Positions 1 to 8,747 of a DNA stretch of 18,872 bases are shown piece after piece (the stretch's first letter is position 1; each line of letters begins with the position of its first letter). The DNA is from an uncultured Acidobacteriota bacterium (GTDB lineage: Bacteria > Acidobacteriota > Terriglobia > UBA7540). The position numbers and the translations under genes were made by a program. The stretch lies in NCBI GenBank assembly GCA_937900045.1, contig CALCEB010000184.1, forward strand, positions 1 through 18,872, read 5' to 3'. The notes under the pieces are model-generated. The model saw only the letters and a program-made list of their open reading frames with translations, had not been told where the DNA came from and did no database searches.

Positions 1-880
1 ACACACAGCGGTGAGCAAAGACCGGCAGAAACAATTGCTTGAAGTCGTCTGGAATACAATAGCTGCGGCCTTCGAGAATGGCGAGTCCCTGAGTCGCGCG
101 GTGAAGCGCCAGCGTCCCTCGCGGGCTGACGCCCAGGGCCAGGTGCTCGTTATGCCGCGATTGGTCCACCACGGCCAAGGCGTAGTTCATCAGCGATTCA
201 TCCACCATCACCTTGCGGGCTGCGTCCTGAATCTCCAGCACATCCTGGGCGGTGAGGACGGATTTGATTTGCAGGAGGGGTTCCTGGATTGAGAGTGACC
301 GGAGGATTTCCTTTTCGTGAGTGATGTCCGGATAGCCGATTCGAAGCCTCATCAGGAAACGGTCAAGCTGCGATTCCGGCAACGGGAAAGTGCCGTGGTG
401 CTCGATGGGATTTTGGGTGGCGATCACCATGAAGGGCTGCGGGAGCGGGTAGGTGTGGTTCTCCACCGTCACTTGGCTTTCATTCATGGCCTCGAGGAGG
501 GCGCTTTGCGTTTTGGGCGTGGTTCGGTTGATTTCATCCGCCAAAACGATTTGCGCGAAAATTGGCCCTTGGCGGAATTCAAAGACTTGTGTTTGCTGGT
601 TGTAAATGTTGACGCCAATGACGTCCGAGGGAAGCATATCGGACGTGAACTGGACACGTTGAAAACTGCAATTGAGCGAGCGGGCCAGAGCGTGGGCAAG
701 GGTAGTTTTGCCCACTCCGGGAACATCTTCGATCAGCAAATGCCCTCGCGCAAACAGAGCAACCAGCGCCAAGTGGATGACTTCGTCTTTGCCGCGCACT
801 ACTGTGGCAATGGAGTCCTTGAGCCGCGAGAGAAGACCGGTTGAAACCAACGGCGGAGAGGTGACGTTGGACTGTGACAT
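1..880 (-). CDS. MoxR-family AAA+ ATPase, 3' end outside the window
   Basis: Reading down from the ATG at 880 gives 293 uninterrupted codons to the left edge with no stop, so the C-terminus is missing. The domain order is that of MoxR ATPases. Walker A is GVGKT at residues 55-59, after an LLIEDVP strand. Walker B is LADEIN at about 113-118, followed by RTTPKTQSALLEAM. Sensor 1 is the VIATQNP segment, followed by FPLPESQLDRFLMR, a MoxR signature. The AAA+ lid region begins after about residue 220. MoxR proteins act as chaperone-like ATPases that assemble or insert cofactors into partner proteins, often with DUF58 and von Willebrand factor A proteins encoded just downstream. Those partners would lie to the left of this window and cannot be seen. 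The start has only a weak GGGG ribosome site. The family call is firm; the client protein is unknown. Confidence 0.93.
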   Translation of the reverse strand, partial: MSQSNVTSPPLVSTGLLSRLKDSIATVVRGKDEVIHLALVALFARGHLLIEDVPGVGKTTLAHALARSLNCSFQRVQFTSDMLPSDVIGVNIYNQQTQVFEFRQGPIFAQIVLADEINRTTPKTQSALLEAMNESQVTVENHTYPLPQPFMVIATQNPIEHHGTFPLPESQLDRFLMRLRIGYPDITHEKEILRSLSIQEPLLQIKSVLTAQDVLEIQDAARKVMVDESLMNYALAVVDQSRHNEHLALGVSPRGTLALHRATQGLAILEGRSYCIPDDFKQLFLPVFAHRCV

Positions 881-897
881 CGTGTTTAACCCCATCG

Positions 898-1007
898 GTA
901 GTGACGCAGTTTGCTGTAGCAGCGCTCTATGAGCGCCGGAAACCGTTGAGGATACAAGTTCGGCGCTCATAGAGCGCCGCTACAGCAAAGAAACTGAGAC
1001 ACTACCA
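898..1007. repeat. Long inverted repeat with TGTAGC ends (copy A)
   Basis: The arms at 910-938 and 961-989 match at 28 of 29 positions in inverted orientation. They run from TTTGCTGTAGC inward to a GCGCTC-TATGAGCGCCG core. The similarity continues outward: GGTAGTGACGCAG begins at 898, and its imperfect complement ends in CACTACC at about 1007. It lies between the start of the MoxR gene and the tRNA gene. It carries no ORF and looks like a non-autonomous palindromic element; a cruciform or transcript hairpin is possible. Related copies are at 1241, 1963, 3881 and 16347. Confidence 0.8.
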
Positions 1008-1064
1008 ACCCCATCCAAGGTCTGGACTTTCCACCCAGGATTTGGTAAAGATTGAGATGGCCCC

Positions 1065-1139
1065 GGGCGATTAACTCAGCGGTAGAGTGCTATCCTCACA
1101 CGGTAGAAGTCACAGGTTCGAATCCTGTATCGCCCACCA
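1065..1139 (+). tRNA. tRNA-Val (anticodon CAC)
   Basis: A complete cloverleaf can be drawn. The acceptor stem GGGCGAT (1065-1071) pairs perfectly with ATCGCCC (1129-1135). The D arm contains ACTCAGCGGTAGAGT. The anticodon stem CTATC/GGTAG closes the seven-base loop CTCACAC, giving anticodon CAC for valine codon GUG. The T arm is ACAGG-TTCGAAT-CCTGT. The discriminator is A1136, and the 3' CCA is encoded (1137-1139). The gene is on the plus strand, while the flanking protein genes are on the minus strand. tRNA 3' ends are common integration sites. The downstream kilobase here holds repeats, but no integrase is visible. Confidence 0.95.
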
Positions 1140-1240
1140 TTTACTCTCAAGACATCTCCCTTGAAGTATATCGGCGGTTTACCGCATTCTCAATAAATAT
1201 TGTTGGGTCTTCCGGGTTTGAATTGGGAGGCGGAAACCAA

Positions 1241-1284
1241 GGTAGTGGCTTAGTTTGCTGTAGCCGCGAAAACGTACCACTACT
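1241..1284. repeat. Short relative of the TGTAGC-ended repeat
   Basis: GGTAGTGGCTTAG followed directly by TTTGCTGTAGCC closely matches the outer end of the repeat at 898. The far side ends in a reverse-complementary CCACTAC near 1277-1283. The interior is much shorter than in the other copies, so this looks like an internally deleted or decayed member. Confidence 0.55.
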
Positions 1285-1372
1285 GGTAGATGGCTGACCT
1301 TTGCAGCCGCCGAGTCGTGGAACAAGCCTGCAAAGCGCAGAGTTAGAAAACATCCCATCACCATGTAGGGTG

Positions 1373-1517
1373 TGGATTCCCGCCTGCGCGGGAATGACGA
1401 GGCGGATGGTCACATCCCCCTGGATTTCATTGTCATCCCGCGGAGGCGAATGTCCACGCTCCCCGCTGCTCGATGCCGCGCAGAGCGTTGGTCACCCCCG
1501 CAGAAGCGGGAAGTCCA
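1373..1517. repeat. REP-like palindromes of the 'VIPAQAGIH' type, three copies
   Basis: At 1376-1395 a perfect hairpin is formed by ATTCCCGC and GCGGGAAT with a four-base loop. On the minus strand this unit reads GTCATTCCCGCGCAGGCGGG, the widespread repeat often mistranslated as VIPAQAGIH. Two degenerate plus-strand copies follow: GTCATCCCGCGGAGGCG from 1432, and one with a CCCGC-AGAA-GCGGG hairpin from about 1489. The first copy is inverted relative to the other two, as in bipartite REP clusters. No associated REP transposase is in the window. Confidence 0.7.
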
Positions 1518-1665
1518 CCTCGCCGCTCTGGGCCGAGCGGCACCAAGCCAAACCGGAAAAACCCAAAAGCAAACCTACTATTTCCACAAGGCGTCCGATT
1601 ACTCCTTTGTTTTCTATAAAATGCTTAGCTTTGTTCCTCGAGTCTTCTTTTGTTTTCAATGAGTT

Positions 1666-1821
1666 TTAGGTTTGTTCCTGAAAGGAATCCTTTAGTGCTC
1701 CGATTCGATTTTCCCGGCGCGATCCCTGGGACCCTGTTTTCCCGGCTTCCCGGCCTTGGGTATCCGTGGCATTGGAGCGGCGAGCTTCAGGCGCTACCTG
1801 GGTTAAAGGATTTGAAATCAT
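1666..1821 (-). CDS. Small hypothetical ORF, 51 codons
   Basis: I do not recognise this product. The ORF begins at the ATG at 1821 (MISNPLTQ) with GGGAG seven bases upstream, and ends in TAA at 1666. It is hydrophilic, rich in R, E, Q, G and S, and has no membrane segment or cysteine. Three things support it: the ribosome site, the near-consensus promoter at 1912-1940 pointing at it, and a leader of about 80 bases. A five-codon ORF (MGVFL) upstream overlaps its start as ATGA, so translational coupling is possible. Against it are its short length, its simple composition and the repeat-rich surroundings. It may instead mark a transcribed RNA. Confidence 0.35.
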   Translation of the reverse strand: MISNPLTQVAPEARRSNATDTQGREAGKTGSQGSRRENRIGALKDSFQEQT

Positions 1822-1911
1822 AGGAATACTCCCATGCGAAGGAATTTGGAGTCGCTTACAAGGCACAATCGGCGCCCGCCACAAATGCAGGGCGCTACGA
1901 GGGTTAACCAG

Positions 1912-1940
1912 AGAATAACAAAATGGTTGATGTTTGTCAA
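1912..1940 (-). promoter_or_regulatory. Near-consensus sigma-70-type promoter
   Basis: On the minus strand a perfect -35 TTGACA (1935-1940) is followed after exactly 17 bases by -10 TATTCT (1912-1917). The palindrome GGTTAACC (about 1902-1909) sits at the predicted transcription start and could be an operator. The transcript would run leftward across the small ORF at 1666-1821. Confidence 0.6.
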
Positions 1941-1962
1941 GCGGAAAGATAGTTTGATAGTT

Positions 1963-2081
1963 TGTAGCACAGGTGTCCCCACCTGCGGTTGTTTTAATCC
2001 GAGCATTGTCTTCAGAACCCGATGTGCGGATGAGGACACCCGGCCCCGATCCCATGCGCGGGTGAGGACACTCGCGCTACA
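1963..2081. repeat. Inverted repeat with TGTAGC ends (copy C)
   Basis: The left end (1963-1987), TGTAGCACAGGTGTCCCC and onward, matches the reverse complement of 2057-2081 at 20 of 25 positions. A further GGATGAGGACAC unit inside, near 2028-2039, resembles the right arm in direct orientation. It shares only the terminal TGTAGC hexamer with the other copies; its core is GTGTCC(T/C)CACC. Confidence 0.65.
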
Positions 2082-2683
2082 GCGAGAGCATTCCCTTCTA
2101 ATTGGTAAATGAAGACGCTGGTATCCAGAGCGATGTGGCGGTGCTGCCAGAGGAAGGAGCGGAGACGGTCTAATCCCAACTCTTTCAACTGTCCGGCGAA
2201 TCCATATCCCCCGCCGGATGCCTCAATTCAGGCCGGGCGCGTACCGCCTTCATAATGGCTTCGAAGGGAAATCCCTGCCGCATCAAGCTGTGACACAGGG
2301 AAGAGACCTTGCGGGTGGTAACCGGCGGACGGATGGAGCGAAGCTTCCTTTCCAGGGCCTTTTCGAGCAATTGCTGTTCGTTCACTTCGTCATAGGCCTG
2401 ATCCAGCGCATCGTCAATATAGCGGTGATCGACCAGTTTGGCTTTCAACTCGTGTTTCACGCGATGGCGGCCGTAAGTGCGGTTTCGGGCAAGAGAGGAT
2501 GCGAATTGCGAAGCGAATTTGCGATCGTCAAGATAGCCAAGCTGCCGCAGCCGGGCAAGCACTGCGTCAATGGGCGCATCCTCACCAAACTTTCTTTCAA
2601 GAGCTTGGCGAAGCCCGGCGACGGAATAGGACCGGCGGGCGAGAAGGCGAATGGCCGCGGAAAACGGGTCGGGCGGGGACGGC

Positions 2684-3817
<1,134 letters not shown>

Positions 3818-3880
3818 CAGGAAAAGACCGGCAAATCAAGCGCCATCCGGAACGGCTAAAGCCACCTGTGTGAAAACCCC

Positions 3881-3991
3881 TGCTGTAGCGGCGGTCGGAG
3901 CTTGCCCTGACAGGGACCGCCGGTCTTGATGTTTCGATGCCTTCGACGGTCCCCGACTGCGTCGGGGTAAACTCCGACCGCCGCTACAGCA
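3881..3991. repeat. Inverted repeat with TGTAGC ends (copy B)
   Basis: The terminal arms at 3881-3901 and 3971-3991 match at 20 of 21 positions and read TGCTGTAGCGGCGGTCGGAG inward. The interior holds further partial palindromes around GGACCGCCGG and CCGACTGCGTCGGGG. The element fills most of the gap between ilvE and pilT, so it may act as a processing or termination hairpin for ilvE transcripts. The GGTCGGAGCTTGCC segment is also found, in inverse, in the copy at 16347. Confidence 0.8.
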
Positions 3992-4016
3992 TAGGAAGCG
4001 AGTTGTCACACATACG

Positions 4017-4961
4017 CTACGGCGCGACGCTCACAGGTTGGTTGCAGTACGTGAGCCAGCCATACTTATCCTCGGTCCGCCCTTCCGCGATGGCAAGAAA
4101 CTTCTTTTGGAGCTCCAGGGTGATGGCGCCGGGTTGCCCCTTGCCTACCTGGATGCGGTCCACGGAGCGAATGGGAGTGACTTCGGCGGCGGTTCCGGCG
4201 AAGAACACCTCATCGGCAATGTAGAGCATCTCGCGCGGGACGGGCTGCTCGATCACCGGGATGTCCATGTCGCGGGCGAGGGTGATGATGGAATCGCGGG
4301 TAATGCCCGGCAAAACGGATGAAGCGAGCGGCGGGGTATAAAGTTTCTCGCCCCGAACCACAAAAATGTTTTCGCCGCTGCCTTCGCTGACCGTTCCGCT
4401 ATCGTCCAGGGCAATGCCCTCGGAATAGCCGTTGGCCGCCGCTTCCATATGGATCAACTGCGAGTTCATGTAATTGGCGGCCGCCTTGGCCATGGCGGGC
4501 AGGGTGTTCGGGGAAATGCGGTTCCAGGAGGAGATGCAAACGTCAATGCCCCGGATCAGAGCGTCGTCACCCAGGTATTTACCCCACTTTAATTCCAGGA
4601 TGTAGACCTCGATGGGATTTTTCACGGGATTGACGCGCAGCTCGCCGTAGCCGCGAAAGATGAGGGGACGAATGTAAGCATGGGCAGCCTGGTTCACCCG
4701 CGTGACCTCAATCATGGCCTGTTCCAGTTGGTCGCGGGTGTAAGACGGCTCCATGCGGTAAATCCTGCAGGAGTTCACCAACCGGTCGGTGTGGTCTGCG
4801 AGCCGGAAGATGGCGGGACCGTTCGGTGTTTCATAGCAGCGGATACCTTCAAAAATGCAGGAGCCATAGCTCAGCACATGGGACGCAACGTGGATGGTGG
4901 CTTCATTCCATGTAATGATTTTCCCGTTGTGCCAAACTTTCTCAAAATTGTTCATCGGCAT
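4017..4961 (-). CDS. ilvE: Branched-chain amino acid aminotransferase (class IV)
   Basis: This 314-residue enzyme transfers the amino group between glutamate and the 2-oxo acids of valine, leucine and isoleucine, the last step of branched-chain amino acid synthesis, in the cytosol. It is a fold-type IV PLP protein. The N-terminal domain carries LSYGSCIFEGIRCYET (30-45) and RPLIFRGYGE. The PLP lysine is expected at K159 in AMAKAAANYMNS. The SEGSGENIFVV segment (192-202) and LPGITRDSII (217-226) bind the cofactor phosphate, and FFAGTAAEVTPI (253-264) ends the core. The length matches bacterial IlvE. The start is the ATG at 4961, with GGAG eight bases upstream; a second ATG two codons later is less well placed. 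The gene has its own promoter at 5050 and seems to be monocistronic. Confidence 0.95.
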   Translation of the reverse strand: MPMNNFEKVWHNGKIITWNEATIHVASHVLSYGSCIFEGIRCYETPNGPAIFRLADHTDRLVNSCRIYRMEPSYTRDQLEQAMIEVTRVNQAAHAYIRPLIFRGYGELRVNPVKNPIEVYILELKWGKYLGDDALIRGIDVCISSWNRISPNTLPAMAKAAANYMNSQLIHMEAAANGYSEGIALDDSGTVSEGSGENIFVVRGEKLYTPPLASSVLPGITRDSIITLARDMDIPVIEQPVPREMLYIADEVFFAGTAAEVTPIRSVDRIQVGKGQPGAITLELQKKFLAIAEGRTEDKYGWLTYCNQPVSVAP

Positions 4962-5049
4962 GGGACGATCTCCGGATGCTTGGGGTGACTCCAGGGCGGC
5001 CTCGCCCAGAGCAGCATGAGTCTCATTCTCTGAGGATCTTCACATTGGG

Positions 5050-5058
5050 ATTATAACA
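5050..5058 (-). promoter_or_regulatory. Extended -10 promoter for ilvE
   Basis: The minus strand reads TGT-TATAAT: a perfect -10 hexamer with the TGn extension, which can work without a good -35. No convincing -35 is seen 17 bases further up. The transcript would start near 5043 and leave a leader of about 80 bases. I see no attenuator or leader peptide rich in branched-chain codons in it. Confidence 0.6.
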
Positions 5059-5246
5059 TGCAGGCCAACAGACGGCGCCTTGGGTCGCAAGGAAAGAAGT
5101 GAGCTGCGGAAAGCGCCAAAGCCGCTGAAGATGAGCTATAAGGCAGGGCGCGAGATGCTGGGGGTGAATGGGTAGAGTTTCCCGTCTGCTCAGGCAGCAC
5201 AACCCGCATCATTGGGGTTTCTTAAACACGCGAAAAGTGTCGTGCG

Positions 5247-6401
5247 CTACAAACATGTTGTTCGGACCACGACCAACGAACGATAGGTATCCAGCCAGCG
5301 GTTGCGCACGTTCTCCCAGCGGTATAACGGCCCTTGCTGGTGCGCATTCTCGGCCAGACGCAACGCCAGGTCAGGATTGCGCAGCAACCGGACCGCATTT
5401 TCCGCCAATGCTCTCCAGTTGCCTGGCTCACACAGCAGACCCGTCCGCTCATGCTTCACCATGTAGCAGACGCCTTCGGGCGCCGTGCTGACGACGGGAG
5501 TCCCCGACGCAAAAGCCTCCAGAATCGACACGGGCATGTTGTCGATGCACGGCGCCTGGACAAAGATGTCCGCTTCATCAAAGAACCGGCCGATTCTGTC
5601 ACGCGAAACGGGGCCGGCAAACACCACGCCATCCAGGCCCATTTCACGTACCAGACTCCGCACGGCAGCTTGCGTCTTTCCTTCTCCAAGCAGGATCAGT
5701 TGGCTTTGGGGAAATTGGTTTTTCACCTGAGCGAAGGCTCGCACGACGAGATCCGTGCAAAACAGTGGCCTGAAACCTCGGCTGCAGATGAAAATCGGCC
5801 GTAGCGGCTTGCGCACCCGGTAAGAGAACCGACTGGAATCCACAACGTTCGGAATAATAGATGCGTCCAACTGAAACTCTTGAAAAACATCGACGAGATA
5901 CTGCGAAGGGACCACGATACGATCGCAGCGCCGCAAAACCCGCGCCGCCACCGGCGAGCGGCGAAGATGATCTCTCCCGAAAGCACTATGATAATGAATG
6001 AGCACTTTCTTCTTCCGAAGCCGTGCCACATACCAGGCCGGGATAACCGCCAGGAGGAACGATGTATACGCTGCTGCAAAGATATGGACGATGTCCGCGT
6101 CTCGAATCCCGCTCCACAAAGCACTCAGATAGAATGGGAATCGCACCACGGTGCGTAGGCACGGGATCCTGTTTATCCACGCCAGCCAGGACGGCAGCTC
6201 GGCCTGGATCGGAATAAAACGCATCTCAACCGATGGATCAGCCTGCCACCGCCGAACCAGGTAATCGGCCTGCACCTCCTGTCCTCCCAAGCAGAACCGA
6301 AGAGACGGTCCGACCAGCGTAACCCGAATGGGCCGGACACGCCCGCCACCGTTAGGCAAGACGGAAGCCGGGCGTTTGGCGGCATGGCCAATGCTCATCA
6401 T
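5247..6401 (-). CDS. Glycosyltransferase family 4 protein
   Basis: This is a GT-B fold glycosyltransferase of about 384 residues, predicted to move a sugar from a nucleotide donor onto a lipid-linked or surface glycan on the cytosolic side of the membrane. The N-terminal domain starts IRVTLVGPSLRF, followed by the glycine-rich GGQE acceptor loop. The C-terminal donor domain shows LILLGEGK at about residue 236, then VVFAGPVSRDRIGRFFDEADIF and the GT4 signature DNMPVSILEAFASGTPVVS (about 287-305, the E-x7-E region). I chose the ATG at 6401. A TTG at 6437 that overlaps the epimerase stop as TTGA is possible, but the added residues are not conserved-looking. It is the last gene of a minus-strand cluster with an epimerase and a Gfo/Idh/MocA protein. 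Donor and acceptor cannot be read from sequence. Confidence 0.88.
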   Translation of the reverse strand: MMSIGHAAKRPASVLPNGGGRVRPIRVTLVGPSLRFCLGGQEVQADYLVRRWQADPSVEMRFIPIQAELPSWLAWINRIPCLRTVVRFPFYLSALWSGIRDADIVHIFAAAYTSFLLAVIPAWYVARLRKKKVLIHYHSAFGRDHLRRSPVAARVLRRCDRIVVPSQYLVDVFQEFQLDASIIPNVVDSSRFSYRVRKPLRPIFICSRGFRPLFCTDLVVRAFAQVKNQFPQSQLILLGEGKTQAAVRSLVREMGLDGVVFAGPVSRDRIGRFFDEADIFVQAPCIDNMPVSILEAFASGTPVVSTAPEGVCYMVKHERTGLLCEPGNWRALAENAVRLLRNPDLALRLAENAHQQGPLYRWENVRNRWLDTYRSLVVVRTTCL

Positions 6402-6433
6402 TTTGGGAGAAGGACCGCGGCACTTGGGAACCC

Positions 6434-7495
6434 TCAATCCGGCGAGCGACCGAGACTCAAACCTGGAAGTCGTGGCACTGCCCGCAGCAAATGTCCGTTT
6501 TGCCGGGCTTTCAGCGAGGCAAAGGTTCTAGACATTCCCTCGGCGGTGGTTACGAGCTGTTTCCAACCGAGCTGCTTCAACTTGCTGTTGTCGAACCGGT
6601 AGCCCCGCCACAGCGTCTCAACCTTATAGGTGGTGAGGACCGGCGGCAAGCGCCAGGGCGGATGGTCGCCCATGATCTTCGACATCATCATCGAGATCCG
6701 AAAGGGAATCGGGATCGACCGTACGGCACCGACGCTTCGCTTGTATTCCTTCAGATACTGCCTGGAAGTAGGTAAATCGTCGTCGATAACGTTGTAGGCT
6801 TCGCCAGCTCGATCATCGGAGTGGCCCGCCAGAACCACCGCTTCGGCGCAGTTATCGACGTATGAAAGCGGCACCGGATTGCCCCCGCCGAGATGCAGCA
6901 GCCAACCCCCCAGCCGAAGTCCAACCCGGGAATGAAAATCCGCCCCGCCGGGCCCGTAGAGGACGCCCGGGCGCAGAATCACTAGACGGAGCCCGCATCG
7001 TTCCTGGTGTTCGCGGAAGAGCTGCTCCTGGCGAAGCTTGGCATGAGAATACGGGTCTCAGCGCTCGGGATGCCGCTCCAGAGCGACCCCCTCAGTGATT
7101 ACGGCGCCTTCGTGGAGAGCCGCAAATCCGTAAACACTCATTGAACTTATCAGCACGACGAGCGGCGGGCGCTCTTGGGAAAGCGCGCTCAACAGCCGGC
7201 TGGAGGCAACGACCGTATCCTGGAAAATGGTGGAAGCGAGGCCCCGCATTTCGCCGGCCAAGTGGTAGATCACTTCGACTCCGTCGACGGCGCGGGCCGC
7301 ATCCTTCGCAGAGTTCAGGTTGCCCACGACGCATTCGAAGTCAGCCGTGCCGTATCGTCGCTTGACGTCTTCAAGCCTGGAACGGTCGCTGTTTGGCCTC
7401 ACAAAACAGCGGATTTGGCGCTCGCCATGAGCCAGTAAGCGTTCCACCACGGCTGTGCCCAAGAACCCCGTAGAGCCTGTGACCAGCACACTCAT
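6434..7495 (-). pseudogene. NAD-dependent epimerase/dehydratase broken by an in-frame TGA
   Basis: This is an extended short-chain dehydrogenase (SDR) of 353 codons including the internal stop. It starts MSVLVTGSTGFLG, with the TGxxGxxG NAD-binding motif. It continues through DGVEVIYHLAGEM and ISSMSVYG and is then cut by TGA at 7058-7060 (codon 146). The same frame resumes at once with DPYSHAKLRQEQ, supplying the YxxxK catalytic pair (Y, K), then RLVILRPGVLYGPGG and PLSYVDNCAEAVVLAG to the C-terminus at 6434. Nothing else is out of frame, so this is one nonsense change, from TGG or CGA for example. The family reduces or epimerises nucleotide-linked sugars. The ATG overlaps the upstream oxidoreductase stop as TGATG. 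If the TGA is a sequencing error, the gene is intact. A GTG at 6982 could restart only a C-terminal piece without the NAD domain. Confidence 0.9.
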
Positions 7496-8583
7496 CAGTC
7501 CCCCGCAGGAGCGGTTTGGAGCTGGCGGACAATCTCGTCCGTCATCGCCGCGACTCTCCGCATATGGGCATAAGAGATCGGAATCGTTACACCGTCCGTG
7601 ATGCTGCGATAGAACAGCGAGATAAGAAAATTAAGTCCCGCCGAATAGTAAAATTCAGAGCGAAAGAAACGGGCCACGTTCTTTCCTGCACCTTGCAAGT
7701 ACTGCCCGGCCTGATTAAAGGGCAGGACCAATCGGCCGAGTGATCCCCGATGTCGCGGAGGGCTCTTGAACGTAACGACCTCCGAGACAAAATCAACGTG
7801 CATGGTGTTATGGGTTCCAAGGAGAATCAATTCGTGGCCAACCGGCCGAGCGTGCGAGGAAAACGTCAAATTGGCGGAGACGTTTTCGCCCGTCACCATG
7901 ACCCTCAGCTCGTCGGGAAACTCGGCGGGCGAGAACGGTTGCCCCTCGGCGCAGTCGCGTCTTCGATAAGCATAAGCCCTTATTGCGGGGCGGCTGTCCG
8001 TTAGGAACTCCGCGACTTCGCTGAGCGGATGGTCGATCACATTTTGTATCAATTTGCCGGGAAGGGCATGAACCCAATGGCTGCTGTCAGCCAATACAGA
8101 CGCTCCGAACGCGCCGTCGAGGTCGTAGCCGAAATAGCTGTCCACATACAACGGCTCGCCCAGGACGCCCTCCCGTATGAGCTGCCGCATCATCCTGGCG
8201 ACCGGATCGAACTTATGAGTATAACCCGTCGTAAGCTTGACCTGCGAAGCGATGGCACAGTCGATGATTCGGTTCGCCTCTGGAAGGTCTAACCCTAAAG
8301 GCTTCTCGAGGAAGATATGGCAACCCGCCTCCGCCGATTCAATCGCCAGCGCCAAATGAGTTTGCGGCGGAGTGGCAATATGAACGACGTCGGGGCGTTC
8401 GGCGGCGAGCAACTTGGAAAAATCAGCGTAGAATCTGGGTATTTTGTGCCTCGCCGCGAACTGTTCGGCCATCAGCGGCTCACGGTCGCAGACAGCGACC
8501 ATTTGAGCCTGGCGCATCGCCTGGATCTCCACAGCGTGAAGCTCTGCGGCTCTGCCGCAGCCCACCAGCGCAACCTTGAGCAT
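7495..8583 (-). CDS. Gfo/Idh/MocA family oxidoreductase
   Basis: This is a 362-residue NAD(P)-dependent sugar or cyclitol dehydrogenase. The Rossmann part reads MLKVALVGCGRAAELHA (GxG at 8-10), VAVCDREP at 29-36 with a likely NAD-binding Asp33, VHIATPPQTHLALA at 67-80 and the hallmark EKP at 93-95 (IFLEKPLGLDLPEA). The substrate domain follows, with a DSSHWVHALPG segment. The frame is open for 91 more codons upstream, but I start at the ATG at 8583 because the Rossmann fold begins there and GGGGGGTG lies just upstream. The extension has no family similarity and overlaps a glycosyltransferase remnant in another frame. The stop overlaps the epimerase start (TGATG), so the two are coupled. Its context suggests making a modified sugar for a glycan; the substrate is unknown. 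Confidence 0.9.
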   Translation of the reverse strand: MLKVALVGCGRAAELHAVEIQAMRQAQMVAVCDREPLMAEQFAARHKIPRFYADFSKLLAAERPDVVHIATPPQTHLALAIESAEAGCHIFLEKPLGLDLPEANRIIDCAIASQVKLTTGYTHKFDPVARMMRQLIREGVLGEPLYVDSYFGYDLDGAFGASVLADSSHWVHALPGKLIQNVIDHPLSEVAEFLTDSRPAIRAYAYRRRDCAEGQPFSPAEFPDELRVMVTGENVSANLTFSSHARPVGHELILLGTHNTMHVDFVSEVVTFKSPPRHRGSLGRLVLPFNQAGQYLQGAGKNVARFFRSEFYYSAGLNFLISLFYRSITDGVTIPISYAHMRRVAAMTDEIVRQLQTAPAGD

Positions 8584-8652
8584 GTCGCACACCCCCCGAA
8601 GCGCCGACGACCGAAAACCCCCCGTAAAATCCGTTCTGTAAGGGCGGCGAAC

Positions 8653-8661
8653 ATGATACCA
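8653..8661 (-). promoter_or_regulatory. Possible extended -10 promoter upstream of the Gfo/Idh/MocA gene
   Basis: The minus strand reads TGG-TATCAT, an extended -10 with five of six hexamer matches, about 70 bases before the ATG at 8583. No good -35 is present at normal spacing (a TTGGCT lies 20 bases up). It could drive the oxidoreductase now that the gene upstream is truncated. Confidence 0.3.
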
Positions 8662-8747
8662 CACTTTTAAACGCTCGGAGCCAACCTCGAAAGCCGGCGC
8701 TTGACATCTGGCTCCCATGAATGATTCGTGCCTCCGCGTCCGCGGTT

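Larger units (their letters stand above)
1140..1665. other. Gene-free, repeat-bearing stretch downstream of tRNA-Val
   Basis: I see no convincing protein gene here: the open frames are short, lack ribosome sites and run through repeats. It holds a short relative of the palindromic family (1241-1284) and a cluster of REP-like hairpins (1373-1517). An A/T-rich tract lies at about 1570-1660. There is no tRNA-end duplication obvious enough to call an attachment site. Confidence 0.5.

Noticed and set aside
317..844. Plus-strand open frame at the left edge
   Set aside because: It is the antisense shadow of the MoxR ATPase, whose frame is open to the edge on the minus strand.
1052..1297. 81-codon ORF across the tRNA
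   Set aside because: It reads straight through the tRNA-Val cloverleaf, including its anticodon and T arms.
1963..2081. Possible CRISPR array
   Set aside because: The units are few, inverted rather than regularly spaced direct repeats, and have no unique spacers of constant length.
5059..5246. Possible small gene or terminator between ilvE and the GT4 gene
   Set aside because: Only very short frames and weak stems are present; nothing exceeds what chance would give.
7058..7060. TGA read as tryptophan or selenocysteine
   Set aside because: Several genes in the window end at TGA, such as recX and msrB, so a reassigned code is unlikely. The codon's site is not a known redox position of SDR enzymes, and no downstream insertion hairpin was recognised.
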